Of a DNA stretch of 64,000 nt, positions 1 through 11,500 are shown one piece after another; the first letter of the stretch is position 1; every line of letters begins with the position of its first letter. The notes under the pieces are model-generated. The model saw only the letters and a list, made by a program, of their open reading frames with translations. It did not search any database and was not told the DNA's origin. The stretch comes from Myroides pelagicus (GTDB taxonomy: Bacteria > Bacteroidota > Bacteroidia > Flavobacteriales > Flavobacteriaceae), in the NCBI RefSeq assembly GCF_009711055.1, contig NZ_WMJY01000013.1:19913-83912 (forward strand), written 5' to 3'. The position numbers and the translations under genes are program-made.

Positions 1-3000
1 ACCACATCAATAAAGAAGGTGAAAAAGTAGAAATAAAAGATAAAGTTACCTCTATAGCTTATGAAGAAGCTTCAGGTGACTATATCTATTACAATGAGAA
101 GGCAGTAGATCGCAATGGTGAAATTATTGGACAAGGTGTTCGTATCAAAATAAAAGAAACGGTTATCAATAAATTTGGTGATATTATCAACAACAAGAAT
201 GTTCAAAAATTTATTACTGATTACCTAGATGGTACCTATGTAGGTGGAAATGTTTACTATGACGGAACATCATTTACTTATATTACCAAAGAAGGAGAAA
301 CTAAAAATATCACCATTAAGGATATTGTTCAAGGTAATGAGAGTCAGACTCAGATAATCACCGTAGATAAAAAACAATACTATGTTTCTGAGGAATACTT
401 AATAGCTAATAATGGAGTAGTTCCAACAAATGTTGACCCTAAGAATTTACCAGCGGGAATTTATGCTATAGATGTAGTAGGCGGTGTGGTAAATAACTTT
501 GAGGAGATCGTAAATAACGGACCAATCCAAGTAGATGGTCGCACTTATCCTACAGTGAATGACTATATCACTTATTTAACAGAGAGTACAGGAGGATTTA
601 CTAAGATTGTATATGATCAAAAAACGGGAGATGTTATTTTCCAAGAGTGGAATGAAACAACTCAAAAGTTCGAGAATGTAGATAACGCTAAGTTTAGTAC
701 GATCGTTAAAGATAACGAGACTCTAACTGTGTTAGTAGACAATGGTGATGGAACATTGTCATATACAGATGAAAAAGGAAAAACTGTCACTTTTGATAGT
801 AATAAAACAAACGTTGAAGTTACAGATAGTGTTTATACTTTCAAAAATGGTAAAGGTGAAGTAATTGCCATAATTGACACTAAGGCAAAAGCTATTAGTT
901 ATGACAATAGTAAATCAGGTATCACTGCTGAGAACGTACAAGACGCCTTAGATCAATTAGCAGATAGTTTATTAAAAGGAGCAGGAGTTACCTTAGAAGA
1001 CAAAAATGACGGAAAAGTAACTCTAGTAGCTGATAATGGTACAGTATTAGGAAGTATAGATAAATCTAAGCTAACAGAAGATGCAACAAACAAAGGTTTA
1101 TTCACATTTACAAGAAATGATGGGACTGATGTTGTATTTGATGTAAATACAGTGAATGTTGCGAAGATAGCAGATGCTAATGGAAATATTTCTTACCTAT
1201 TCAAAGATTCAAAAGGAGCTACTCTGACAACAATTGATTCTACAGCTGATGTAGTTTCGAACCTAACTAAAAAAGGCGATATCTATACAGAGATTATCAA
1301 TATTTTAGAAGAGGAGACCGATAGTTTGACTCATTTAGGTAATGGTAAATACAAACACATAAGTGCTGATGAGACACCTGTAGAGTTTGATGTAAATACA
1401 GTGAATGTATCAGAGGCTAAAGATGCAGCAGGTAATGTAATAGGATATGACTTTAAAGATGCAGATGGAAATGTAATCACGACGGTTAAGACAGCTGCTA
1501 GTAATAATTATTACAACGACTCTACAACTAATCTTGGATTTACAACAGTTCAAGGCGCGATTGAAAAGTTATTAGAGAAAGTAACTACAGTTGAAGGAAC
1601 AAAAGGAGATTTAGCTTTAGCAGGAGGATTAGAGTTTACAGCAGCGACAGATGGAACGGCTAAGTTATTGGCTGATGCTGGAATTCAAATTGCTGATAGT
1701 GGAGTTTCTACAGAAAAAATAGCTGATAATGCGGTTACTTCAGATAAATTAAATGCAGGTAAAGGAGCTGATGGACGTGTAGGTGTGGCAGGAGCTGATG
1801 GAGCGATTACTTACCAAACATTAGATTCAGTGGTTAAAGGTAATGAGACAGTAACTGTATTAGTTGAAAATACTGATGGTACTTATACTTACTACAACGA
1901 GAAACAAATCGGTGCAGATGGTAAGCCTAAAGCAGGAGAAACAGGAGTAACGATTGATCCAAAACAAGTGTCTGTTGCATTAAATACAACAACAAATAAA
2001 TACGAGTTTAAAGACTCAAAAGGTGAGGTGATTGGTGAGATAGACGCCAATGCTAGCTCTATTGCTTTTAATAAAGATAATACTACGTTTACTAGTACTA
2101 ATGTACAGGATGCTTTAGTAGAGTTGTTAAACAAAATCACTACAGTTGAAGGAACAAAAGGTTCACTAACATCAACAAGTATTTATGTAGATGGTGGAGC
2201 GAATGCTTTATTAAAAGATGCGAAACTTGATCTAAGAGGAGGTACAGTAGATGGACAGGTATTAGTTACTACAACTAAAGATGTAGTAGTAGGACAAGAT
2301 GCTAATGGCGCTGATATTGTAGAATCACGTAAAGTAACAGAGTGGAAAGATCCAAAACAAGTTGTATCAAACACTTTAACAGCTAAAAACGGTATCAATG
2401 TAGTAAATGATGCAGATGGAAATAGCGAATTCAAATTAGGAGGAGCACTGACTGAAGCAAAAACAACGATTACAACTACAGATACTAATGTATTAGCGAT
2501 AGAAGGACTTGATGCGGTAGAAAAAGGTAAAGTATTAGAAAATAATCTTGTTATCGCTGATAAAGATGGCGTATTGAAACAAACTTCTGCTAAGAACTTA
2601 ATCGAAGATGCTGTTGAAAAAGGAGACTTAGTTGCGAAAAACTTAACCTCAGAATCTATTGTTGTAACAGGCGGAGAGAGTTCAGTATTAAAAGATACTC
2701 AATTAGAAATAAAAGGTGGTTCATCTGAAGGACAAGTATTAGTTACTACACAGAAGGTAGATGATCAAGGAAAACCTGTTACTGATGCTGCTGGTAACCC
2801 TGTATATACTACTAAATGGGTAGATGCAGCTGGAAATACAGTGAAATCTGGACAAGGGGTAACAGTAGGTACTGATAATACGGTAAACTTAGGAGGTAAG
2901 ATTACTAATATTGGAACTACTCCAGGAGCTGTTATCGACTTAACTGATGATAAAGGTACTAAAGCAGGTGATATTGCTATTAAAGGGTTAGAGGATTTAG

Positions 3001-3857
3001 TAGGTAAAGATGCTACAACAGGAACTAAATTAGATACAAATACAGATAATCTTGTTATTGCTGATGCTAATGGAGTATTAAAACAAACTTCAGCTAAGAA
3101 CTTAATCGAAGATGCAGTAGGAAAAGGTGATTTAGAGGCTAAAACATTAAAAGGAGACGGTATTACCGTAACATCTGGAGCGACTGCAGGTACTGATACA
3201 TCAGTAGCAAACTCTTTATTAAAAGACGTGACTTTAGGTATTGCAAAAGGAGCTGTTACCTCTGATAAGATGAGAGCAACAGTTGTTGATCCAAATGGAG
3301 GTTCTACAAATGCAGAAGCAGGTATGGTACCAGTGGCTAACGCAGATGGAACAGTAACTTATGATAAGTTAGATGCTAAAGATGTTATTTATACTAAACC
3401 AGCAGGAGAGGATAATGGATTAACATCTAACACAGTAGAGGGTGTAATCAACGAATTAGCAGGCAAAAAAGGAGATCTTAAAGTAGCAGGTACAATGCTA
3501 AAAGTAGATGAGAATGCTAAAGGAGCATTGCGTCACGATGCTACAATATCATTAGACCTAGCGGGAGTAAATAAGATTGTTGAGACAAATGTTGACTATA
3601 CTGCAAAGGTAGAAGATGTGATTATCCTAGCTTCAGCTACTAATGGAGACCTTACAGTGACTTTGCCAGAGGCATCAGCTAACAAAGGAAAAAAATATAC
3701 CATTAAAAAACACGACACTAACGAAGATGGTTATGTAATTGTAGAAGGAAACATCATCGGGGTAGCACAAGGTAAAAAACTAGAAACAGGATTACCTTAC
3801 TCGGGCTGGGACTTCGTATCAGATGGTACACAATGGCAAATCGTAAACAAATTTTAA
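1..3857 (+). CDS. Repeat-rich secreted fibre/adhesin-like protein, 5' partial
   Basis: The reading frame is open from base 3, so the real start lies before the window; a GTG at 486 is internal. About 1284 codons are visible. The protein is built from repeated beta-rich modules rich in D, G, T, N and V, including units such as GVLKQTSAKNLIEDA (twice), LLKDxxLEIKGGS and GQVLVTT followed by PVTDAAGNPVYTTKWVDA. It ends in a compact C-terminal domain (LPEAS...GWDFVSDGTQWQIVNKF) that is also found at the end of the next gene, so this is the true C-terminus. Its missing N-terminus probably resembles the next two proteins (signal peptide plus QQGFGT). No enzyme motif is visible. An exported surface fibre is inferred from repeats, context and the downstream PorP/OmpA genes. 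Confidence 0.75.
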   Translation, partial: HINKEGEKVEIKDKVTSIAYEEASGDYIYYNEKAVDRNGEIIGQGVRIKIKETVINKFGDIINNKNVQKFITDYLDGTYVGGNVYYDGTSFTYITKEGETKNITIKDIVQGNESQTQIITVDKKQYYVSEEYLIANNGVVPTNVDPKNLPAGIYAIDVVGGVVNNFEEIVNNGPIQVDGRTYPTVNDYITYLTESTGGFTKIVYDQKTGDVIFQEWNETTQKFENVDNAKFSTIVKDNETLTVLVDNGDGTLSYTDEKGKTVTFDSNKTNVEVTDSVYTFKNGKGEVIAIIDTKAKAISYDNSKSGITAENVQDALDQLADSLLKGAGVTLEDKNDGKVTLVADNGTVLGSIDKSKLTEDATNKGLFTFTRNDGTDVVFDVNTVNVAKIADANGNISYLFKDSKGATLTTIDSTADVVSNLTKKGDIYTEIINILEEETDSLTHLGNGKYKHISADETPVEFDVNTVNVSEAKDAAGNVIGYDFKDADGNVITTVKTAASNNYYNDSTTNLGFTTVQGAIEKLLEKVTTVEGTKGDLALAGGLEFTAATDGTAKLLADAGIQIADSGVSTEKIADNAVTSDKLNAGKGADGRVGVAGADGAITYQTLDSVVKGNETVTVLVENTDGTYTYYNEKQIGADGKPKAGETGVTIDPKQVSVALNTTTNKYEFKDSKGEVIGEIDANASSIAFNKDNTTFTSTNVQDALVELLNKITTVEGTKGSLTSTSIYVDGGANALLKDAKLDLRGGTVDGQVLVTTTKDVVVGQDANGADIVESRKVTEWKDPKQVVSNTLTAKNGINVVNDADGNSEFKLGGALTEAKTTITTTDTNVLAIEGLDAVEKGKVLENNLVIADKDGVLKQTSAKNLIEDAVEKGDLVAKNLTSESIVVTGGESSVLKDTQLEIKGGSSEGQVLVTTQKVDDQGKPVTDAAGNPVYTTKWVDAAGNTVKSGQGVTVGTDNTVNLGGKITNIGTTPGAVIDLTDDKGTKAGDIAIKGLEDLVGKDATTGTKLDTNTDNLVIADANGVLKQTSAKNLIEDAVGKGDLEAKTLKGDGITVTSGATAGTDTSVANSLLKDVTLGIAKGAVTSDKMRATVVDPNGGSTNAEAGMVPVANADGTVTYDKLDAKDVIYTKPAGEDNGLTSNTVEGVINELAGKKGDLKVAGTMLKVDENAKGALRHDATISLDLAGVNKIVETNVDYTAKVEDVIILASATNGDLTVTLPEASANKGKKYTIKKHDTNEDGYVIVEGNIIGVAQGKKLETGLPYSGWDFVSDGTQWQIVNKF

Positions 3858-3883
3858 ACACCTTACTTAATTAGAAAATCAAA

Positions 3884-6472
3884 ATGAAAAAATTAATATT
3901 ATCAGCAACAGTAGCATTCACAGTTTTAGCAACTTCAAATATTCAAGCGCAACAGGGATTCGGAACCAATACACCAGATAGATCATCTGCTGTAGATATC
4001 GTTTCTTCTAAACGTGGTTTATTGATTCCTAGAATTGATATTCCCAATTTAGATCAAGCAGCGCCAGTAAAAAATCCAGCAAATGCTTTGATGGTATACA
4101 ATACAGGTAGTGCAACAGCGGCTGGTTTTTACTACTGGGATGCATCTTATAACAATGGAGCAGGTAGATGGGTGCGTTTCGTATCGTCTAACTCTGGTAG
4201 TGCAGTAACTGTTACTGCAGGAACTAACGTAGCAGTGGACAAAACAACAAATGGACACGATACAGATTATAAAGTAAGTGTAAAAGGGGGTGATGCTAAA
4301 GGGCAAGTGTTAGTGACTAAGGAAGTTATTGTAGAAGGAAATCCTACTTACAGTACAGAATGGGTTAATCCACAGGATTTTATCAAAGGATCTGTAGAAG
4401 GAGTGAATGGTATCACCGCTACTATTGAAGGAGATAAAGTACAAGTAGGTTTAGGAGGAGACTTGACAAAAGCTACTGAAATCAATACTGCAGCTGGAAA
4501 CACTTTAGCCATTAATGGTCTTGAAGTATTAGATGGTACTGCTGGAAAAGAGTTTGACGCTGATTCACAAAATATTGTAATCATGGGAGCTGACGGTATC
4601 TTAAAACAAGTGACACCAAAAGCTTTATTAGAAGATGCTATTAAAGGAGGAACAGTTGAAGGAAAGGCTTTAACGTCTAAGTCGATCACAGTTGACGCTA
4701 ATGCAGCTACTTCTTTATTGAAAGATGTAAATATTGAAATTACAGCAGGAGAAAAAGATGGACAAATCTTAGTATCTACACCAAAACTTGATGACAAAGG
4801 ACAACCAGTTGTTGAAAATGGAAAAACTGTTTATGAGACAAAATGGGTAGATGCTGATAAAGTAGGTGTAGAGGTAACTAACGGTATTCAAAAGATTACT
4901 GATGGTAATACTACTAAACTTGGTTTAGGAGGGGCGTTAACTGAAGCTACTACTATTACTACAGATGCAACGAATACTTTAGCCATAGATGGTCTTACTG
5001 AGCTTGAAAAAGCAGGGGTTACTGGTAATAATGTGGTAATGGCTGATGCTAATGGTGTATTAAAACAAACATCAGCTAAGAACCTAATCGAAGATGCTAT
5101 TGATAAAGGGAAGATTGAAGCTAAAACATTAAAAGGAGAGGGTATTACTGTTACAGCTGGAGTGACTGCAGGTACTGATACATCAGTAGCAAGCTCTTTA
5201 TTAAAAGACGTGACTTTAGGTATTGATGATAATGCGATTACTTCAGCTAAAATTAAAGATGGAGAAGTTAAAACTTCTGATTTAGATACAGGTGCAGTAA
5301 CACAAGATAAATTGTATGCTGGAACTAAAGATGCTAATGGAGTTGGTACTCCTGCAGCAGAAGGTACAGTACCAGTGGCGAATGCAGATGGAACGGTAGA
5401 GTATAAAAGTGTATCAACTGCTATTGGTCAAGATTTAACGACAGATGGTAAAATCGTTATCGGTGATAATAAATCGGGGGTAGATACTTTAGCAGATGCT
5501 GTATTAGTAGCTACTAAATTAAGCATTAAAGAAGGAAGTATTACTACAACTGAGATCGCAGAAGGAACTATTGCTAATGTTGATTTAGGTTCAGGTGTTG
5601 TTTCTGCAGATAAAATGACATCATATACTGCAGAGAATGGTACAACTACTCCAGCAGCTAAAGGACAAATTCCTGTAGCAGATGGAAAAGGTGGAGTAAC
5701 TTACCAACAAGTAACAGGTGAGTTATTAAATGGTAAAGCATTAACATCAGGTTCTATTTCTGTATTTGGTGGTGAGAAAGCTTTATTAGACACTACAAAT
5801 ATTGAAATTACAGGAGGTTCTAAAGATGGACAAGTATTGATTACTTCTAACGTACAAATGACAGATGCAGAAGGTAACCCTGTTACTGATGCTGCTGGTA
5901 ATCCTGTATATGTTACTAAATGGGTAGATGCATCTGATTTAGGAAATACAGTAACAGCATCTAATGGTTTAACTAAAACGGATAATAATATCGCTTTAGG
6001 TGGTACAATTGATACAAATACATTATTAGCTGTAGATAATACAAAAGGAGGTTCTTTAGCAATTACTGGTTTAGAAGCGCCAACAGATAAAAAAGCACCA
6101 TTAGAAAACGTAAAAATAGGAGCAGATGGTAAGCTATACGCGGTGACTAAGGCTGAATCTACAGGTAGCATTACTATCAATAACGGTGGAAATGTTACTA
6201 TCGAAGGAGATACTAATTATTCTATAAACCAAGAGGAAGTTGTAATTGAGGTTACTTTAGGAGCTACTGATACAAACCTTGCTTTGCCAGCTGTAAGTGG
6301 TACAGAAGGACAAACCATCAGTGTAAAAATCGTTAATACAGATGACAAACACTCAGGGTATTTAGTAATTAATGATGATAAAGGTGCATACTTATCAGAA
6401 GGGTCTATGCCATTCCAAGGATGGGTTATCAAGTCTAACGGTACGAAGTGGATCGTAGTTGGACGCAACTAA
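3884..6472 (+). CDS. Repeat-rich secreted fibre protein (862 aa), paralogue of upstream gene
   Basis: The ATG at 3884 opens a clear signal peptide (MKKLILSATVAFTVLATSNIQA, cut before QQGFG). It is followed by the Bacteroidota N-terminal domain QGFGTNTPDRSSAVDI-SSKRGLLIPRIDI and an FYYWD...RWVRF segment. The middle repeats the modules of the upstream gene (SAKNLIEDA, SLLKDVTLGI, PVTDAAGNPVYVTKWVDA). The C-terminal domain (LALPAVSG...GWVIKSNGTKWIVVGRN) matches that of the upstream protein. It starts 26 bases after the previous stop, so an operon is likely. One stretch near 5122-5225 is almost identical at DNA level to 3143-3240 of the first gene. An extracellular structural or adhesive role is inference; no catalytic residues are apparent. 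Confidence 0.8.
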   Translation: MKKLILSATVAFTVLATSNIQAQQGFGTNTPDRSSAVDIVSSKRGLLIPRIDIPNLDQAAPVKNPANALMVYNTGSATAAGFYYWDASYNNGAGRWVRFVSSNSGSAVTVTAGTNVAVDKTTNGHDTDYKVSVKGGDAKGQVLVTKEVIVEGNPTYSTEWVNPQDFIKGSVEGVNGITATIEGDKVQVGLGGDLTKATEINTAAGNTLAINGLEVLDGTAGKEFDADSQNIVIMGADGILKQVTPKALLEDAIKGGTVEGKALTSKSITVDANAATSLLKDVNIEITAGEKDGQILVSTPKLDDKGQPVVENGKTVYETKWVDADKVGVEVTNGIQKITDGNTTKLGLGGALTEATTITTDATNTLAIDGLTELEKAGVTGNNVVMADANGVLKQTSAKNLIEDAIDKGKIEAKTLKGEGITVTAGVTAGTDTSVASSLLKDVTLGIDDNAITSAKIKDGEVKTSDLDTGAVTQDKLYAGTKDANGVGTPAAEGTVPVANADGTVEYKSVSTAIGQDLTTDGKIVIGDNKSGVDTLADAVLVATKLSIKEGSITTTEIAEGTIANVDLGSGVVSADKMTSYTAENGTTTPAAKGQIPVADGKGGVTYQQVTGELLNGKALTSGSISVFGGEKALLDTTNIEITGGSKDGQVLITSNVQMTDAEGNPVTDAAGNPVYVTKWVDASDLGNTVTASNGLTKTDNNIALGGTIDTNTLLAVDNTKGGSLAITGLEAPTDKKAPLENVKIGADGKLYAVTKAESTGSITINNGGNVTIEGDTNYSINQEEVVIEVTLGATDTNLALPAVSGTEGQTISVKIVNTDDKHSGYLVINDDKGAYLSEGSMPFQGWVIKSNGTKWIVVGRN

Positions 6473-6490
6473 TAAAAAAAGAAATCAAAG

Positions 6491-8479
6491 ATGAAAAAGA
6501 CATATATAGGATTTGCCGGACTTAGTTTATTGCTTTTATTAGGGACACAAAGTGTTCAAGCACAACAGGGGTTCGGTACAGACAAACCACATAGATCAGC
6601 AGCAGTAGATATACAATCCTCAAAAAGAGGATTGTTGATACCGCGTGTGGATTTAGTGGAAACAACAAATGGTAAGACACCAATCAATGATCCTTTAAAA
6701 TCATTAATGGTGTATAACCAAGCCACGACTACTAAAGGAACAGCAACAGACGTTACTCCAGGTTACTACTATTGGGATGGTGCAAAATGGGTGCGTTTTG
6801 CTCAGCAGTCAAGTATTACAGAGATTACCCTAGCTGGTGATGTAACTGGAAAAACAGGAGAAACGAAGGTTGTCGCTTTACAAGGGACTTCTATATCTAA
6901 TGTCGATCCAACAGCTAATCAAGTGTTGACTTTTGTGAATGGAGAATGGGTACCAACAAGTATCACTCCTGATGTAATTACTAAAGCTAAGGGAATTACA
7001 GGAACTGGAATTACAGTAGAGGGGACAGATAATGGTGCCGGAGCTGTATTAAAAGATGTAACTCTTTCGATTACACACGGTGGAGCTAATCAAGTGATGG
7101 TAACAAATGCTGATGGTAATGGAACTACTTGGGTAGATCAATCAGTAATTTCTCCAACGACGACAAATACCTTAACCTCTACTGGAAACACAATGACATC
7201 TAATGTTAATGATGTTTCGGGTACAGCTGAAATTGTCAATACAATTGGAAATACTATAGTTGATAATAAATTAGTTACAACTGTTAACGGTAAAGCAGGG
7301 GAAGGTTTAGACCTAACACCAGCTATCCAAGCAGGACAGAAAATCACTACAGTAGCTGATGGTGTAAATACTACAGTTACTTCATCTGTTTATCCAGTAG
7401 GGAGTAATACAACGGAATATAAAGTAAACGTTTCGAATCAGGCTATCCAAGCAGCTCAGAAACTTACGACTGTATCACAGGGAGCAGGGGTAAAAGTTAC
7501 TCCTGATACAACTACAACTGCTAATACAACAGATTATAAAGTAGCAATTGACACTGAAGGTGCTACTAAAGGACAAGTATTAACAGTAGGAGAAGATGGG
7601 TCAAGCACTACTTGGACGACTCCAGCAGAGATGAAGAATATCTATACGCATGATGGGATGTTAACTGCGAATCGTACTGTAGACTTTGGAGATTTTAATG
7701 TTTTGAAATTTGAAAAAGAAGGTCAAAGCCATAGATTCACTTATGATGAGTATCATACAGGAATCAATATGTATGGTAACACAACTTCTTCCATTAATTT
7801 AATAACAAATGAATCGCGTTTTAATGACGCTGAGTCAAAATTGCAATTATTTCATAAAAAAGATAAATCTGAAATTAATAGTAATGCAATAAAAGGGTTA
7901 TGGATCTCGGCAGGAAAAGATCAGGTTATCACATTAGGAAATCGTTATACTATTGAAGGTGAAAATAACCTTGAGTACGATGAACATGTTGTAATTAAAG
8001 CAAATGGAGCTGTACAAGCTAAAAAGATTAATAACTTCAAAGGAAATGCTCAAGAAGATAAATTAGTAGTTGCAGATAACACAGGTGTGTTAAAAACAGT
8101 AGAGCGCAAGAAAGTAGCTCCTCAGTTTTTCTATATGCCAGCGGTTATTTTCGATACGAAGACTGCAAAAAAAGATTTAACAAGAGATTTATATCAAGAC
8201 TATGTGAACCAGTTTACTGGTGGACAAACAGGAGTATATAATATCGCACATGGAGCAAGTGGTTCTACAATGCCATATACTGGTGGAGTAATTGGAAGTA
8301 AGGGAGCACCTGAAAAGATGGATGTATATGAAAGAGGTGAGCTATACTACTATGTAACCTATTACGATACAAAAGTATTTGCTAATATTAGTATTGATGA
8401 AAACGGAGTATTGAAGTATGATATCATCGGTACAGCTACTCCTGCTTCGTATATGAATATCGTGTTTGTAATCAAATAA
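6491..8479 (+). CDS. Secreted fibre-like protein (662 aa), third paralogue
   Basis: It starts 18 bases after the previous stop with a signal peptide (MKKTYIGFAGLSLLLLLGTQSVQA) and the same QQGFGTDKPHRSAAVDIQSSKRGLLIPRVDL domain, then YYYWDGAKWVRF. The repeat region is shorter and less regular than in its neighbours (VTGTGITVEG, LKDVTLSITHGG, QVLTVGEDG). From about residue 390 the protein changes to an unrelated C-terminal part (KNIYTHDGMLTANRTVDFGD...) with no match to the C-terminal domain of the other two. The first 390 residues therefore look like a shared stalk and the last 270 like a distinct head. Adhesin or fibre tip is inference. It closes the row of fibre genes, and a 75-base gap precedes the DUF11-type gene. 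Confidence 0.75.
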   Translation: MKKTYIGFAGLSLLLLLGTQSVQAQQGFGTDKPHRSAAVDIQSSKRGLLIPRVDLVETTNGKTPINDPLKSLMVYNQATTTKGTATDVTPGYYYWDGAKWVRFAQQSSITEITLAGDVTGKTGETKVVALQGTSISNVDPTANQVLTFVNGEWVPTSITPDVITKAKGITGTGITVEGTDNGAGAVLKDVTLSITHGGANQVMVTNADGNGTTWVDQSVISPTTTNTLTSTGNTMTSNVNDVSGTAEIVNTIGNTIVDNKLVTTVNGKAGEGLDLTPAIQAGQKITTVADGVNTTVTSSVYPVGSNTTEYKVNVSNQAIQAAQKLTTVSQGAGVKVTPDTTTTANTTDYKVAIDTEGATKGQVLTVGEDGSSTTWTTPAEMKNIYTHDGMLTANRTVDFGDFNVLKFEKEGQSHRFTYDEYHTGINMYGNTTSSINLITNESRFNDAESKLQLFHKKDKSEINSNAIKGLWISAGKDQVITLGNRYTIEGENNLEYDEHVVIKANGAVQAKKINNFKGNAQEDKLVVADNTGVLKTVERKKVAPQFFYMPAVIFDTKTAKKDLTRDLYQDYVNQFTGGQTGVYNIAHGASGSTMPYTGGVIGSKGAPEKMDVYERGELYYYVTYYDTKVFANISIDENGVLKYDIIGTATPASYMNIVFVIK

Positions 8480-8554
8480 CGGGATGAAATGTTAAGTGTC
8501 TTAGTACGATATAGTATTTAAGGCACTTCTTTTGCTAATTAATGAATATTACAA

Positions 8555-11500
8555 ATGATATATAATTTAAAAAGAAATATAAAGAAAATAGCATTGACCC
8601 TTTGTGTTACACTTGGGGTTGGAGCTATTGCATGGGCAGATGGTTCGCGTACACTTTATCCAAGTGGAGTTACAGGCCATAGAGCGATGCTTTTAGGCAA
8701 AGGTTTCGCAGCTGGTGAGTCAATTCCTTTTGCAAATGAAGGTGCACATTACGTTTATGCTAAAGAAGGAGAAACAATTACATTAGCCTCTTCTGCGCAA
8801 GGGACTTCAAGTTGGATAGGTGCAGGTGCAGATGGAGGAATAACATTATATTCTCCTTCAGGTGTTAAAGTAGTTAATGATAATCGTACAGAAGGACGAA
8901 TAGCTGATCGCCAATTGGAATTAGCTGGACCGAAGTTAAAGAAAGATAGTAGTAATGGTTACGAGCCTATTAGATATTTGGTACCAGCTGGGGGAGAGGG
9001 AATCTATAGAGTTGAATTTACTTCAAGAAATAACACAGAACATGGACCTGTTATTGAGGCAGATAATAATTGGTGGCAAGGTAATGATGCTGCCATTCGT
9101 GCGTGGGATGTATCAGTAATCAATAAAGCGAAGAATGCATTTGTAGAGGGTAGGGTGTATGCGACAAATTTAAATCTAACTAACGGTAATTTTCCTAGCG
9201 GAAATAATTATCAAAATGTGGAGTTTAATGGTCAGTTTTATGTGCGTACTAATGATGGTTTTACTTATCGCGTTAAACACAATGGTACATCTGGTATTGT
9301 GTGGTCATTTTTTGTAAATAATAAAGGTTTTTTTGATTACAATTCTAAGAAACCATATTATAAGAGTATGAATAAACAAGCTTCAGAGGTTATTTATAAT
9401 ATTCATAATCCGAATGCTGTAGATGATGCTTCTAATATTACGCATAAGATTTATTACTCACTTCCCGCTAAGGATATGCCTAAAATGGCTAAGGTTGCTG
9501 TGTTTTCGGGTAATTCAAGAGTTGAAACTTGGTTAAATCCAACTGTTATAGAGCCAGAAGTAACAGGTGTGAAGATTGTTGGTGCGGAGGGTACAGTAGG
9601 TGCTTTTGGACATAAAGGCGGTTATATAGAATTTGATGCTCCCATAAGTGGACAGCAGTTTACTATTGATATTGTCTATAATGGCACTATATCTAAGAAA
9701 CTTAAAGGAGAGACAGTACTGGGACATAACAAAGTACATTGGGACGGAAAAGATGAACAGGGAAAATCACTTCAAGGTACTATTCCAGTAGATGTTAATG
9801 TTCAGCTTCAAGGTGCAGAGGTGCATTTCCCTTTCTTTGATATTGAATATAATATGGGAGGAATTGCTATTGAGTTACTTGATTATAGAAATGAGTCACG
9901 CATTATATCTGATTTGGTGTATTGGGATGATTCTGATATTGAATATTTTTATTATTCTGGTACTTGGTATAATACCCCGATAGGAAATAAAGTTAATCCT
10001 ATTAAAAACTCACATCTAACGCCTGGTAATAAAGGGATTAGTAGTAATATTAACGGACATAAATGGGGGCAAGGAGGTTCTGGAGCAGAGGGAACTTTTG
10101 GCGATAAAAAGTCGATGGATACATGGACTTTTAGAATGGGAAATAAAAAAGAATTAAAGACAGAGGTAGTTATTAAACAGGCTGATCTTTATACAGAGTT
10201 AAAAACTACCATATCTGGAGATTCCAAAAAAACAACGGGCCACAAAGGTGATCGTATAAAGTATGTTGTTACAGCTGGAAATAATGGCCCGTCTGATATT
10301 ATCGCTGATACTAAAAATGGAATAAAAGGAGCTCCTTTTACTTTCACAGTTCCTCCTGGAGTTGATGTAGTTTCTCCTTCAAGTGTTAAGGCAGTTTTTA
10401 ATTGTCGCACCGAAAACGCATCGGAATCTGTAGCGCTAAGTTATGATCCTTTAACACGTACTTTTCGTTCAGAACTACAATTGCCAAATGGATGTTCTGT
10501 TACTTATACTATAGAAGGTGTGTTAAACGGTATGACAGGGTCTATGATTGCAGAGTCAACTATTTTAAGACCAGCTGATGTAATTGATCCAGATGCTACT
10601 AACAATGATTTGGGAACATTGCCTACAAACCCACATTACGAATGTTATAACAATGATTCAAGTAATTTACCTGGAGGTAGTGGATCAATTGGATGTAATA
10701 ATATTCAAGAATCTGTATTTATGGCGCTGGGTGAATGTGTTGATGAAATACTTTATTTTGAGGATTTTGATCGCGGATTTTGGAATAAAAACTCAGGTAG
10801 AACCGATTGGGTAAAACAACCTTCAATCAGCATTGGCGCAAATGGGGAGATTTTAAAGAATGCAGATGGTTCAATAAAAAGACAAGGACCAAAAGGAGGG
10901 GCTTCAAGTTCTTATCTTTTTGCACCTGGAATTAATGATGTAAAATATTCTTCAGCAAATTATGGTCATGGTGAAAAAGCTTCTGTAGCTCGTATTAAAG
11001 ATGGATACTATTCAGTGAATCCTCCAGGATATGTACAGATGGGTATTCCAACTACTGACTCTTGGCACAATGGTTTGTGGGTTCCAAATGCGGAAAGTTA
11101 CGATCCTAATGATCCAAATAGTACATATGACTGGACTCCTGCTTGGGATACCCCGGGTGCTATTAGAGATATGTCAGGTGCTGTTAACGGCTCGGCTTTC
11201 TTAATACGTGGGGCAGCTTCAGCTTCTCAAAGTATTAAACCGTTTTACGAGTTTGATGTTCCAGGTTTAATTGAAAAGGATAGAGTGTATACTTTAGATA
11301 TTTATTCTTATGTAACCTATCACGACAAAGACTATATGATTATGGATGTAGTTGATGTTGAAAATGGGCATATCTATGCTTCCGTTCCTTTAAAGTATAC
11401 AGGAGTAGGTTTGCCAGAGGGAAGTAATCCAACAGGGTTTAGCTTAGGATGGATACCGCTTAGTGCGAGTTTTACGTTTTCAGAAGCGGAATGTGTTGAT

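Noticed and set aside
1892..6468. Several open frames of 80-160 codons on the - strand opposite the fibre genes
   Set aside because: They are mirror frames of a repetitive, compositionally biased coding region and encode Ser/Pro/Val-rich strings without start context or family.
1..8479. Dense short repeats suggesting a CRISPR array or satellite DNA
   Set aside because: The repeats are in frame, of variable length and encode protein modules; there are no constant repeat-spacer units.
1..8479. Phage tail-fibre interpretation of the repeat proteins
   Set aside because: The proteins have Sec signal peptides and sit with PorP/OmpA genes; no capsid, tail or integrase gene is present.
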